Assembly: GCA_963775975.1 (NCBI GenBank)
Contig: CAVZKX010000001.1
Location: forward strand, 1,116,001-1,180,000
Source of the DNA: JANXQG01 sp963775975
GTDB lineage: Bacteria; Planctomycetota; Planctomycetia; Pirellulales; Thermoguttaceae
Length of the DNA: 64,000 nt
Direction: 5' to 3'
The notes below the pieces were generated by a model that worked only from the letters and a program-made list of their open reading frames with translations, was not told the DNA's origin and ran no database searches. Positions 53,641 through 61,625 of this stretch are shown in pieces (the first letter of the stretch is position 1; every line of letters starts with the position of its first letter). Position numbers and translations under genes: made by a program.

Positions 53641-55450
53641 GGCTTCGGCGCAAACGGCACCGGTTACACGGTCAACAGCACAGGTGTCACGAGCACGCCG
53701 GTCACTGCGAACGTATTGAAGCTGACTGACGGCGCCGGTAGCGAGGCCCGCAGCGCGTTCTACGATTGGCGCGCTTCGCCCACCAGCGGATTCACTGCGA
53801 GCTTCACATACTCACCCAACAGCGGCACGGGCACGGCCGATGGAATCGTCTTCATGCTCCAAAACGATCCCCGGGGCACCAGCGCCCTGGGCGGCAACGG
53901 CGGCGGATTTGGATATGCCAACAACAACGGCGGTACGCCGATTGCCAACAGTGCCGCGATCGACTTCAATCTCTATAACAACGTGAATCAAACTGCCTAC
54001 GATTCCGGAGGGGTGCTCAGCGCTGCAACGTCGATCGGGGGCGGCATCAGCCTCCACAACGGCGATCCGATCAACGTCACAGTGACCTACAATGCGCAGA
54101 CACAGGTCATGGCCTGGAGCATGACCGACGCTTCGAATGCCAGTCTGTCGTTTAGCACTTCGCAGGGCGGCGTCAATCTGCAAACCGTGCTCGGCGGGAC
54201 GAACGCCTACATCGGGTTTTCGGGCGCAACCGGCGGCGCGGTCTCGACACAGACGATCAGCAACTTCACCTACAAACCGTCCGTCGCAGCCAGCAACATC
54301 TTGCCGCCTACGACCTCGACAACGCTAGCTGCGGGTGCTACGCTCGATCTCTACGGCGCCAACCAATCGCTCGGCTCGCTCGTCGGCGCGGGCACGGCGA
54401 CGAATTCCTATGCGGGCACTGCCTCTACACTGACCGTGGGCGCCGACAACACGTCACAAGCGTTTTCCGGAATGTTCAGCGACGGAAACGGCCAGCTCGT
54501 AGTCGCGAAGGTCGGAACGGGAGTATTCACGCTGACCGGCAATAGCCCGGTCTTCAGCGGCATGACAGTGAGCGCGGGTACGCTGCGACTGGGCGACGGC
54601 GCCGCCAATAACGGCGGCGTCACCAGCAACATCACGAACCGTGCCGTGCTGGCATTTGCCACGCCGTTCGGCCAGGCCTACAGCGGCGTTATCAGCGGCA
54701 GCGGCGCGCTGACCAAGTCGGGAACCGGCACGCTCTACCTCACGAACAATCAAGCCTATACCGGGCCGACGATTATTTCGGCGGGAACGGTCAAACTTGG
54801 CACGCTGGGCGGCTTCGGCGGAAACGGCGCCGGTTACACGCTGAACAGCACAGGTATTACGAGCTCGGCGGTCTCGGCTAACGTACTGAAGCTGACTGAT
54901 GGCGGCGGCAATGAGGCCCGCAGCGCGTTCTACAACTGGCGAATATCGCCAACCAGCGGATTCACCGCTAGCTTCACGTACGCGCCCAACAGCGGCACCG
55001 GCACAGCCGACGGAATCGCCTTCATGCTCCAAAACGATCCGCGCGGCACCAGCGCCCTAGGCGGCGGCGGCGGCGCACTTGGATATGCCGGCGGTACGCC
55101 GATTGCCAACAGTGCCGCGATCGACTTGAAACTCTATAGCAACGTGAACCAAACCGCCTACGATTCGGGAGGATCGCTCAGCGCTCAAACGTCGATCGGA
55201 GGCGGCATTAGCCTGCACAACGGCGATCCGATCAACGTCATGGTTACCTACAACGCGCAGACGCAGGTCCTGGCCTGGAGCATGACCGACGCGTCGAATG
55301 CCAGCCTTAAATTCAGCACGTCGCAGGGCGGCGTCAATCTGCAAACCGTGCTCGGCGGGACGAACGCCTACATCGGGTTTTCGGGCGCAACCGGCGGCGC
55401 GGTCTCGACGCAGACGATCAGCAACTTCACCTACACGCCTTCCGTCCTTG
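53641..55450 (+). repeat. tandem duplication of a PATR plus lectin unit (period about 1170)
   Basis: GGCTTCGGCG occurs at 53641 and again at 54811, and the lectin domains that follow are nearly the same (long identical stretches around the TSQGGVNLQTVLGGTNAYIG region). The unit boundary repeats with the preceding PATR block, so the duplication is of a whole repeat-plus-lectin unit. Confidence 0.85.
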
Positions 55451-56169
55451 CCAGCAACATTTTGCCGGCCACGACTACAACGACGCTGGCTGCGGGCGCG
55501 ACGCTCGATCTGAACGGCGTCAGCCAATCTCTCGGCTCTCTCTCCGGCGCGGGCACCGTGACGAATTCCAATGCGGGTACCGTCATTGCATTGACCGTAG
55601 GCGCCGACGGCACGTCACAGACGTTTTCCGGATTGCTCAGCAACGGAAACGGCCAGCTTTCGGTCGCGAAGATCGGAAGCGGGAATTGGACCGTCATCGG
55701 CGCGAACGCGTACTCCGGCACGACAACCGTTGCCGGCGGCACGCTGCAGCTTGGCACAGGCATCGGTGGCCAGGACGGCTCGATCTCCAATACGAACAGC
55801 GCGATCGACAATGCCGCCATCGCCTTCGATATCGCGGGCACCCAAACCGTCGCGTATGCCATCAGCGGCAGCGGATCGTTGGCGAAGTCAGGTTCCGGGA
55901 GGTTGATACTTAGCGGGACCAACACGTATAGCGGCGGGACGTTCGTGAGCAGCGGCAAGCTGATCGTGACCAGCAATAAGGCGCTTGCCGACGGGTCGAA
56001 CCTGACTGTCGGCGACCCCTCGCTGTTCCTGGCCCCGGTGGTGCCTTCACGGGCGGAATCGCCCGGGACGGCGCCCGTTCCCGAGCCCGGAACGCTGGCG
56101 CTGCTCACCGCGACCGTTTGCGGCGCGGCCGTTTATCGACGCCTGCGATTAAGGCGGACGAAGCGATAA
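53716..56169 (+). CDS. L-type lectin-like/PATR/PEP-CTERM C-terminal piece of protein IV
   Basis: The true frame is open from about 53630. Two tandem lectin-like beta-sandwiches (about 53641-54290 and 54811-55450) share EARSAFY, SGFTASFTYSPNSGTGTADG, FMLQNDPRGTSALGG, AYIGFSGATGGAVSTQTISN, matching bacterial legume-lectin-type modules. Each is preceded by a PATR unit. The C-terminus has PVPEPGTLALL, a hydrophobic stretch and RLRLRR: a PEP-CTERM tag. With the upstream pieces the protein is about 2400 residues. Metalloprotease, stalk and lectins on one anchored chain suggest binding and processing of surface glycoproteins; this is inference. Confidence 0.85.
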   Translation: MKLTDGAGSEARSAFYDWRASPTSGFTASFTYSPNSGTGTADGIVFMLQNDPRGTSALGGNGGGFGYANNNGGTPIANSAAIDFNLYNNVNQTAYDSGGVLSAATSIGGGISLHNGDPINVTVTYNAQTQVMAWSMTDASNASLSFSTSQGGVNLQTVLGGTNAYIGFSGATGGAVSTQTISNFTYKPSVAASNILPPTTSTTLAAGATLDLYGANQSLGSLVGAGTATNSYAGTASTLTVGADNTSQAFSGMFSDGNGQLVVAKVGTGVFTLTGNSPVFSGMTVSAGTLRLGDGAANNGGVTSNITNRAVLAFATPFGQAYSGVISGSGALTKSGTGTLYLTNNQAYTGPTIISAGTVKLGTLGGFGGNGAGYTLNSTGITSSAVSANVLKLTDGGGNEARSAFYNWRISPTSGFTASFTYAPNSGTGTADGIAFMLQNDPRGTSALGGGGGALGYAGGTPIANSAAIDLKLYSNVNQTAYDSGGSLSAQTSIGGGISLHNGDPINVMVTYNAQTQVLAWSMTDASNASLKFSTSQGGVNLQTVLGGTNAYIGFSGATGGAVSTQTISNFTYTPSVLASNILPATTTTTLAAGATLDLNGVSQSLGSLSGAGTVTNSNAGTVIALTVGADGTSQTFSGLLSNGNGQLSVAKIGSGNWTVIGANAYSGTTTVAGGTLQLGTGIGGQDGSISNTNSAIDNAAIAFDIAGTQTVAYAISGSGSLAKSGSGRLILSGTNTYSGGTFVSSGKLIVTSNKALADGSNLTVGDPSLFLAPVVPSRAESPGTAPVPEPGTLALLTATVCGAAVYRRLRLRRTKR

Positions 56170-56454
56170 CCTCCACTTTCAAAGCAGAACCGATTTCACC
56201 GGTTGTCACGGCAGGCTTTCCCGAGCTTGAGTCTGCCATGGCGGCTGTACTTTTTGTAGCCGGCGGTCGGATCCTCGCAAAAACTCATCCCCATTTCGAG
56301 AAGCGTTGAAAAAGGACCGTTTCTCGGGAAGACCGCGTGACATCCCGGTGACCGCCGCGCGCAGCGACAACCGATTCGGACGAGCAAGGCGACAGCGAGC
56401 GTCGCGCCAGTTAATTGCGCACGTCTTTTGACGTCGGCAAATCCCCGTGTGGTA
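56170..56454 (+). repeat. intergenic region with dispersed GAGCTTG-motif repeat
   Basis: No gene is supported. ATTTCACCGGTTGTCACGGC (56192-56211) and GGCTTTCCCGAGCTTGAGTC (56214-56233) align with the reverse complement of 59970-60010 (ATTTCACCGGCTACCTTGGC, GGCTTCCTGAGCTTG). The pair flanks the recombinase/IS66 block in opposite orientation. Confidence 0.5.
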
Positions 56455-56516
56455 ATCGTCTTTGGACGTTTTTATTCCCTTCCGACCGGTAGGGAATAAA
56501 AACGTCCGAAGGCGAT
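56455..56516. terminator. very strong inverted repeat between convergent genes
   Basis: A perfect 17-bp stem, GGACGTTTTTATTCCCT (56464-56480) with AGGGAATAAAAACGTCC (56491-56507), around a 10-base loop. Pairing extends outward to 56455 and 56516 with two G-T pairs. Placement between a plus-strand gene end and a minus-strand recombinase end fits a two-way terminator; the A and T runs give U-rich tails in both directions. A recombination site for the recombinase is the alternative. Confidence 0.65.
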
Positions 56517-56556
56517 CGCCGAAAGGAGACTCCCATTTTTCAGATAACGTGAGCCA

Positions 56557-57178
56557 TCAACTGGTGCGACGGTCGCTGCCGCCATCGTCGCCTGAGTGCA
56601 TAGCAATATAGCGATAGAGAGTCGACTTGGACATCTTCAGCCTGTGCAAATGTCGTCAAGGCTGATCGTCTTGTCCCGGTAGAGCTTCTTGGCGAGGAAC
56701 ACCTTCGGTTCACTTGCTTTCATTGGCGGCCGCCCTCCTTTTCGACCACGAGCCCGAACGGCAGCGATTCCTGCCTTTGTCCGCTCTTGAATGAGCCTCC
56801 GCTCGAACTGTGCAAGGGACGAGAAGATGTGGAAGATAAGCTCGCCTGAGGGTGTCGTTGTATCGATAGCACCGTCGCAAATTGATCGAAAGCCAACTCC
56901 CAACTCCTTCAGGCGATCGATCATGGTTACCAAATGACGAACTGAGCGACCAAGTCGGTCCAACCGCCAGACGAGCAAGACATCGCCGGGACGGAGATGC
57001 TTGAAGCATATATCAAGTCCCGCTCGATCTTGCGATGCGCCAGAGGCCGTATCGGTGAAGATCAGTTCTCTAGCGACACCGCATTTTTCCAACGCATCAA
57101 GCTGAAGATCGAGGTCCTGGCTGCCCTGCTTACACGGGCGTATCTGACGAGACGAGCGTCGGGAGGAGATGGAATCAT
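56557..57178 (-). CDS. serine recombinase (resolvase/invertase family), two frameshifts
   Basis: The conserved protein is recovered by two one-base insertions. From ATG 57178 the frame gives RLVRYARVS with the catalytic Ser; after an indel near 57137 it continues QDLDLQLDALEKCGVAREL, GDVLLVWRLDRLGRSVRHLV, GELIFHIFSSLAQFERRLIQ and ARGRKGGRPP; after a second indel near 56641 the C-terminal helix-turn-helix LKMSKSTLYRYIAMHS ends at 56557. Length about 206, normal for small resolvases. A single frame running 57215-56637 exists but lacks the active-site Ser and the HTH. It catalyses site-specific DNA inversion or resolution; it is 103 bases from the IS66 end. Confidence 0.85.
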
Positions 57179-57325
57179 CGCGCTGACTCCGCTGCCGAAC
57201 CAAGTTGCGCGTCACTATAGATAAGACAGACAGGATCGGTCGGGGGTTCGCGCAGCATTCAGCCGAATTTCCCGAGATACGGTAAGCGTCCGGGCTGTCC
57301 GTGGCGGTCTTGTGGTAGAAGCCGG

Positions 57326-59020
57326 CTACCGGGCGTGGGCGCGGCGATGAGCGCGACGGGCTCGAGTGCGAATGGCCCTGGCTCGGGATTCATCGAGCCG
57401 GTGGTTGAGAACGGCTTCGGGATGGGTTGCCGCCCAGCGATCAGGCAGCATTTCCTCCAGTCGCGGATCGTCCGCATGCAGGCGGAGAAGAAGTTCGCGT
57501 ACGTAAGACCATGGTTCGATACGGTGACGCTTTGCGCCGGCCAGGATCGTGCAGAGCACGGCTGCCCGCGGCCCCGCATTTTCACTGCCGAGGAAGAGCC
57601 AGTTCTTCCTGCCGATGGCCTGGTGCCGTAGCGTCCGCTCGCTCAGGTTGTTGTCGATGGTCAGGCGGCCGTCTTCGGTGTAGTGTCGCAGAGCTTCCCA
57701 TTGGTTTCGGGCGTAGTTGACCGCCTTGGCTAGACTACTCTTGGGCAGCGCGGTCCTGGTCAGCCCCGTCAAGTAGGCACCGAGCTTGTCCAACACCGGG
57801 ATGGCTTCCGCAGTACGAAGCTGGCGGCGAGCTTCGGGCGACCAGGTGCATGCGCGGTCTTCGATGTCGTACAGTTGCCGAATCCATTCCAGCACTTGAT
57901 GTGCTTCGCGCGGATAACTCTTCACCGCATCGAAGAACTTCCGCCGCGCATGCGCCCAGCAGGCCACTTCCCGAATGGCTGACTGGGAACCAAGATAGAT
58001 CGCGTCGTAACCGGCGAAGGCGTCGGCATGCAGGGAGCCTGTAAATCCTTGCAGAAAGTTGGCCGGTCCATCGCGACTGCGGCTGGTGGTATAGTCATAA
58101 ACGCTGTAGGGCTGCTCATGACCGATGTAGGTCCAGAAACGTCCTTGAAAACTCCCCTCAGATCCGCCCAGGACCGTGACGGACGTGTCGTCGGTCCACA
58201 TGACGGACGACTGGAGAACCCGCTCCCGTTGCAACTCGTAGAGCGGCCGAAACAATCCTGCTGCGTACTTCACCCAGTCACAGAGCGTGCTGCGGGCAAG
58301 ATAGACGCCCGCGCGGGCCAGGATGTCTTCCAGACGGTAGAGCGGTAGATGGTCGCCGAACTTGCTGACCAACACCTCGGCAACCAGCCCCGGCCCGGCG
58401 ATGCCACCAGGAATCGGCCGTTGCGGAAGCGGTGCTGCACAGACTCCCGCCTTGCAGCAGCGGCAAGCGTATTTAGGACGGACATGGATGTGGGCTTCCA
58501 GCTTTGCCGGCTGGAGTTCCAATTCGCGAGTGATGTCCTCCCCGATGCGGTCCAGGGGCCGACCGCAGCCGGAGCAGGTCTTCTCCTCAACTGACAAGTC
58601 GTGTTCATGGCGGATCTGGGGCAACTTGTCCCAGTCGATCTCTCGCCGCTTGCGCTGCCGGCAATGGCCACGCACTTCCACGGTTTCGTCTGGCGATCCC
58701 GGTTGCGGAGGATCGCTTGGGGCCGGCAAGTCCGCATCCAAGGCGAACAAGTGGCCTTGCCCTTGATCGTCCGGCAAGCGTTCCCGCCGACGGCCATAGG
58801 CCCAACGCTTGTACCACGCCAGCTCTTCGAGCGTAGCGGCATGCTCTTGTTGCAGGTCCCTGTAGGAAGCAGCCGTTTCGCTCAGCACGCGGTTGAGTTC
58901 CACAACCTGCTTCTCGGACCCCGCCATGCGACGTTCAAGTTCAGTGGCCTGCTTGAAAGCCGCCAGCAAGAGGCGCTGGCATTCGGCGAGATCGTTGGGA
59001 AGAAAGTCGGCACCATCCAT
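57326..59020 (-). CDS. tnpC: IS66 transposase TnpC
   Basis: 564 residues. N-terminal leucine-zipper-like helix (residues 10-75), zinc-finger-like region CSGCG (149-153) with CRCC (186-189), then the DDE catalytic domain: SVMWTDDTSV (Asp277/278), HADAFAGYD (Asp333) and the NNLSERTLR segment with the Glu. It has the C-terminal IS66 extension FLGSENAGPRAAVLCTILAG. It performs strand transfer for the element; the frame is intact, so the element may still be active apart from tnpA. Confidence 0.95.
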   Translation of the reverse strand: MDGADFLPNDLAECQRLLLAAFKQATELERRMAGSEKQVVELNRVLSETAASYRDLQQEHAATLEELAWYKRWAYGRRRERLPDDQGQGHLFALDADLPAPSDPPQPGSPDETVEVRGHCRQRKRREIDWDKLPQIRHEHDLSVEEKTCSGCGRPLDRIGEDITRELELQPAKLEAHIHVRPKYACRCCKAGVCAAPLPQRPIPGGIAGPGLVAEVLVSKFGDHLPLYRLEDILARAGVYLARSTLCDWVKYAAGLFRPLYELQRERVLQSSVMWTDDTSVTVLGGSEGSFQGRFWTYIGHEQPYSVYDYTTSRSRDGPANFLQGFTGSLHADAFAGYDAIYLGSQSAIREVACWAHARRKFFDAVKSYPREAHQVLEWIRQLYDIEDRACTWSPEARRQLRTAEAIPVLDKLGAYLTGLTRTALPKSSLAKAVNYARNQWEALRHYTEDGRLTIDNNLSERTLRHQAIGRKNWLFLGSENAGPRAAVLCTILAGAKRHRIEPWSYVRELLLRLHADDPRLEEMLPDRWAATHPEAVLNHRLDESRARAIRTRARRAHRRAHAR

Positions 59021-59078
59021 GTTGCCGAGTATTGTAACAACTCATGCGAACAAGAAAAGCCCTCTTCTTCCTTTTTCT

Positions 59079-59429
59079 TCAACCGGTACGGCGATACCTC
59101 CGCCGCCGGCGCCCCGTTCGCAGATCCAAGCCGCCGAGCAATTGGACCAGTTGGGCATAGTCCAACTCGACCCCTTCGTTCGTGTCAAAAGGCTTCACGA
59201 TCGGAAAGGTGCCACGCTCCAGTCGCTTGTACCAGATGCAGAAGCCGTCCTGATCCCAAAAGAGGATCTTGAGGCGATCGCGCGTGCGATTGAGAAAGAG
59301 AAACAGATGGCCCGACAACGGGTCCTGTCCAAAGATCTCCTGCACGCGCCCCATGAGGCGATCGAAACTGTAATGCATATCGGTGGGCGTGGTGCAGAGG
59401 AAGATTCGCACATCGGAGTAGTCGTTCAT
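59079..59429 (-). CDS. tnpB: IS66 accessory protein TnpB
   Basis: 116 residues from ATG 59429: NDYSDVRIFLCTTPTDMHYS, FDRLMGRVQEIFGQDPLSGH and LFLFLNRTRDRLKILFWDQD are the standard IS66 Orf2 motifs, followed by GFCIWYKRLERG. Its ATG overlaps the tnpA stop by four bases (ATGA). Required with TnpA and TnpC for IS66 transposition in known elements. An apparent longer frame to 59798 results from the tnpA frameshift. Confidence 0.93.
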   Translation of the reverse strand: MNDYSDVRIFLCTTPTDMHYSFDRLMGRVQEIFGQDPLSGHLFLFLNRTRDRLKILFWDQDGFCIWYKRLERGTFPIVKPFDTNEGVELDYAQLVQLLGGLDLRTGRRRRRYRRTG

Positions 59430-59798
59430 GGCTGGGACGCCTTCCAGGGACGCAAGGCGCCAACCGCGCGGATCACGTCTACGAGGACCACTTGGCCGAC
59501 CCCCAATGGCAACCGCACCACACCGCCGTTGGGCAATTCGATTTCCACCGGAGAGGCTTTGAGAGAGATCGGCACGAACACCGCACCGCCGGACTCGATG
59601 CGCTCTACGTGACTCGCCCTCTTCGACCATCTCCTCGGGAAGGCCATCCTTGAGCCGTTCCAGCCAACGATAGTACGTCGACTTCGCGATCCCTTCGCTG
59701 AGGCAGAACTCATCCACGGACAAACCGCTGGCCTTGTAGCTTTCTAACCGCTCCTGCCAGTCCAGATACTCATCCAAACCACTCGCCGGCCGCCCCAT
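59426..59798 (-). CDS. tnpA: IS66 accessory protein TnpA (frameshifted)
   Basis: ATG 59798: a helix-turn-helix region LSVDEFCLSEGIAKSTYYRW then, after removing one G from a GGG run near 59613, the C-terminal part SHVERIESGGAVFVPISLKA, PVEIELPNGGVVRLPLGVGQ ending at TGA 59426-59428. Typical IS66 TnpA of about 123 residues, DNA-binding. The extra G may inactivate it or may be a sequencing error. Confidence 0.82.
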
Positions 59799-59877
59799 AT
59801 CATGTCTCCCTGAAGGAACAAACTCTACGCCTCCAGCCTAACACGCCTGACAAGTATGGACGAAACGGACGCTTACC

Positions 59878-60164
59878 AAATCGGTCGATTCTTGAGAACT
59901 CCGGAAAACATTTGAGTACTTGCGACATTTCGATTGTCGGCCAACAGTAGAACCGACAACTGTAGCACACCCCAAGCTCAGGAAGCCTGCCAAGGTAGCC
60001 GGTGAAATGGGCTCTGCACTGAGGCGGAGGCTATTGACCACTCGATGACTCCGCGGACAGCCGCCCTAGCCACTTCTAAACGCCAAACCGTTACGCAGTT
60101 TGATTGTTTCCCGCGAGCTTACCCTGGCCATGAGGAGACGTCGCGAAGCAGCCCCGGGTGTTCC
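59878..60164. other. intergenic region right of IS66
   Basis: No gene is supported. It holds the inverted copy of the GAGCTTG-motif repeat (about 59970-60012, minus orientation) and a small inverted repeat TTGTCGG (59934-59940) with CCGACAA (59953-59959). Confidence 0.45.
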
Positions 60165-60572
60165 TCAATCCAATAGGAAGTCGAGCTGCCGCTCGCCAGG
60201 CTTGACCTCGCGGACTAGCGTCGAGGCAGTGTTGTACTTTTCTGGCACGATCGGCTCCAGGATGTCCATCATGGGGCTCTTCGGGTCGCCCTCGCTGGCG
60301 TGCCGCTGGCCCGTCTTGCGGTATCCGGAAATCTGCACCTTGTAGTTGCCGGCCGAGATCTGTGCCGAGTATTTGCCGTCAATGATCTTGGCGGCCGCCG
60401 TGGGCCCGTGGCCGTCTGCCGGCAGAAAGCTGATCGTGCCGATGTTGATAGGTTTGCCGGCCAACGCGACCTTGCCTTCGATGGCCGAGTATCTTGATCC
60501 GCAGCCGCCGCAGCACAGGATCGCCGGCGCCAGCAGAAGGCAACTCGTCCCGAGGGTTGTTCGCCGGTGCAT
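60165..60572 (-). CDS. small lipoprotein with carboxypeptidase-regulatory-like fold
   Basis: 135 residues from ATG 60572 (ATG 60587 is also in frame). Hydrophobic leader with a Cys-rich lipobox (APAILCCGGC). The rest is a beta-sandwich typical of planctomycete lipoproteins next to DUF1559 genes: IEGKVALAGKPINIGTISFL, AQISAGNYKVQISGYR and IVPEKYNTASTLVREVKPGE. Four bases separate it from the DUF1559 stop, so the two are one operon. Function unknown; probably a surface or periplasmic partner of the pseudopilin. Confidence 0.85.
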   Translation of the reverse strand: MHRRTTLGTSCLLLAPAILCCGGCGSRYSAIEGKVALAGKPINIGTISFLPADGHGPTAAAKIIDGKYSAQISAGNYKVQISGYRKTGQRHASEGDPKSPMMDILEPIVPEKYNTASTLVREVKPGERQLDFLLD

Positions 60573-60576
60573 TACT

Positions 60577-61500
60577 TCAATACGCATTGTTGGGAACGAC
60601 GGTGCCCAAGCTCTTCGCACTGAGCGATCGCCAGGAATCGATATCGATCAAGTCGCTGATGAAGTGAGCGGAACCATCGCAGAAGACCGTATTCACGCCG
60701 CCCGTGTGCTTGCTCCGCGCCGCGACGTAAATCGCGCCGCCCGACTGACAGGGAGCAGGGAAGTCGGGCGACGCGCCTTTGCACGTCGTCGTGTCGATGC
60801 CCGAGTTGGGCGTATACATGCTCATGAATTGCGAGCAGCCTCCATCGGTATTGAAGATATCGCCGCGGAAGTCGAAGTCCGCATCAGCCGCTTGGAGGAC
60901 CTCGGCCATCATCATGCAGTGTGCCAAGCCCTTGGTGATCTCTGCAACCTTGGTTTTGTGATTGGGGGCAAACGACCCGATCATCCGCCCGGTTGGCTGC
61001 GTTTGGTAGAAATCGGCAAAGCCCCAATCGACGACGTAGTTTCCCCGGCGACGGCCGCCGTAATCATCGGCGGCCCAGATGCCCTTGCGATCGTCGGGAC
61101 AGTAATAGATTGGATTGGAGTAACCCGTCAAGGGCAGGTTTTTCTGAGAATAAAAGGTATAGAGGAAATTATACTGTTTGAAAAGATAGGCCTGTTCAAA
61201 GTAGGGCCATATGTTGATCACGAACGAATAGCGCTGGTACGCGCCATTTCCGCCGATCGTGCCGCTGGGGTTAACAAAGCCGGGGCCCGCCGTGCCGAAG
61301 ACGACGCCCTCGCTGAAAGCCCCATGGTCTTGTTCGTACGCCAAGTGGGCCAGACCCCATTGTCTGAGGTTGTTGATGCACTGCGAGCGTCGCCCGGCCT
61401 CGCGGGCGGCGTTGATCGCCGGCAAGAGCAGGCCGATGAGGATTCCGATAATGGCAATCACGACCAATAGTTCCACGAGCGTAAACGCGCGCCTGGACAT
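60577..61500 (-). CDS. DUF1559 prepilin-like protein
   Basis: 307 residues, intact. Start ATG 61500 with AAAGGA upstream, directly before the prepilin motif (SRRAFTLVELLVVIAIIGIL, LLPAINAAREAGRR); an in-frame extension to 61641 overlaps the neighbour gene and is rejected. The globular part shows INNLRQWGLAHLAYEQDH, YYCPDDRKGIW and the C-terminal GGVNTVFCDGSAHFISDLID. These pseudopilins are abundant in planctomycetes and thought to be surface or secretion related. Paired with the lipoprotein gene downstream. Confidence 0.92.
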   Translation of the reverse strand: MSRRAFTLVELLVVIAIIGILIGLLLPAINAAREAGRRSQCINNLRQWGLAHLAYEQDHGAFSEGVVFGTAGPGFVNPSGTIGGNGAYQRYSFVINIWPYFEQAYLFKQYNFLYTFYSQKNLPLTGYSNPIYYCPDDRKGIWAADDYGGRRRGNYVVDWGFADFYQTQPTGRMIGSFAPNHKTKVAEITKGLAHCMMMAEVLQAADADFDFRGDIFNTDGGCSQFMSMYTPNSGIDTTTCKGASPDFPAPCQSGGAIYVAARSKHTGGVNTVFCDGSAHFISDLIDIDSWRSLSAKSLGTVVPNNAY

Positions 61501-61625
61501 AACGGCATCCTTTCTTAATTGTGTCAGCGGTCCCATGGGCGGTTTGTTTGCAGTGCTCCGAGCCCAGTAATCAGCACCTGGCACTCGGCAAACGGTATTC
61601 CGCTTCTGGCCGTTAACACTTGTTT

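Larger units (their letters stand above)
57281..59877 (-). mobile_element. IS66-family insertion sequence
   Basis: Terminal inverted repeats GGTAAGCGTCCG (57281-57292) and CGGACGCTTACC (59866-59877) are perfect over 12 bases; the IS66 family typically ends in GTAAGCG. Inside lie tnpA, tnpB and tnpC in the usual order on the minus strand. The eight flanking bases differ (GAGATACG left, CAAATCGG right), so no target duplication is visible. Length about 2.6 kb. Confidence 0.92.

Noticed and set aside
59426..59798. programmed frameshift fusing TnpA to TnpB
   Set aside because: TnpA and TnpB are separate proteins in IS66; removing one G restores a normal TnpA stop overlapping the TnpB start.
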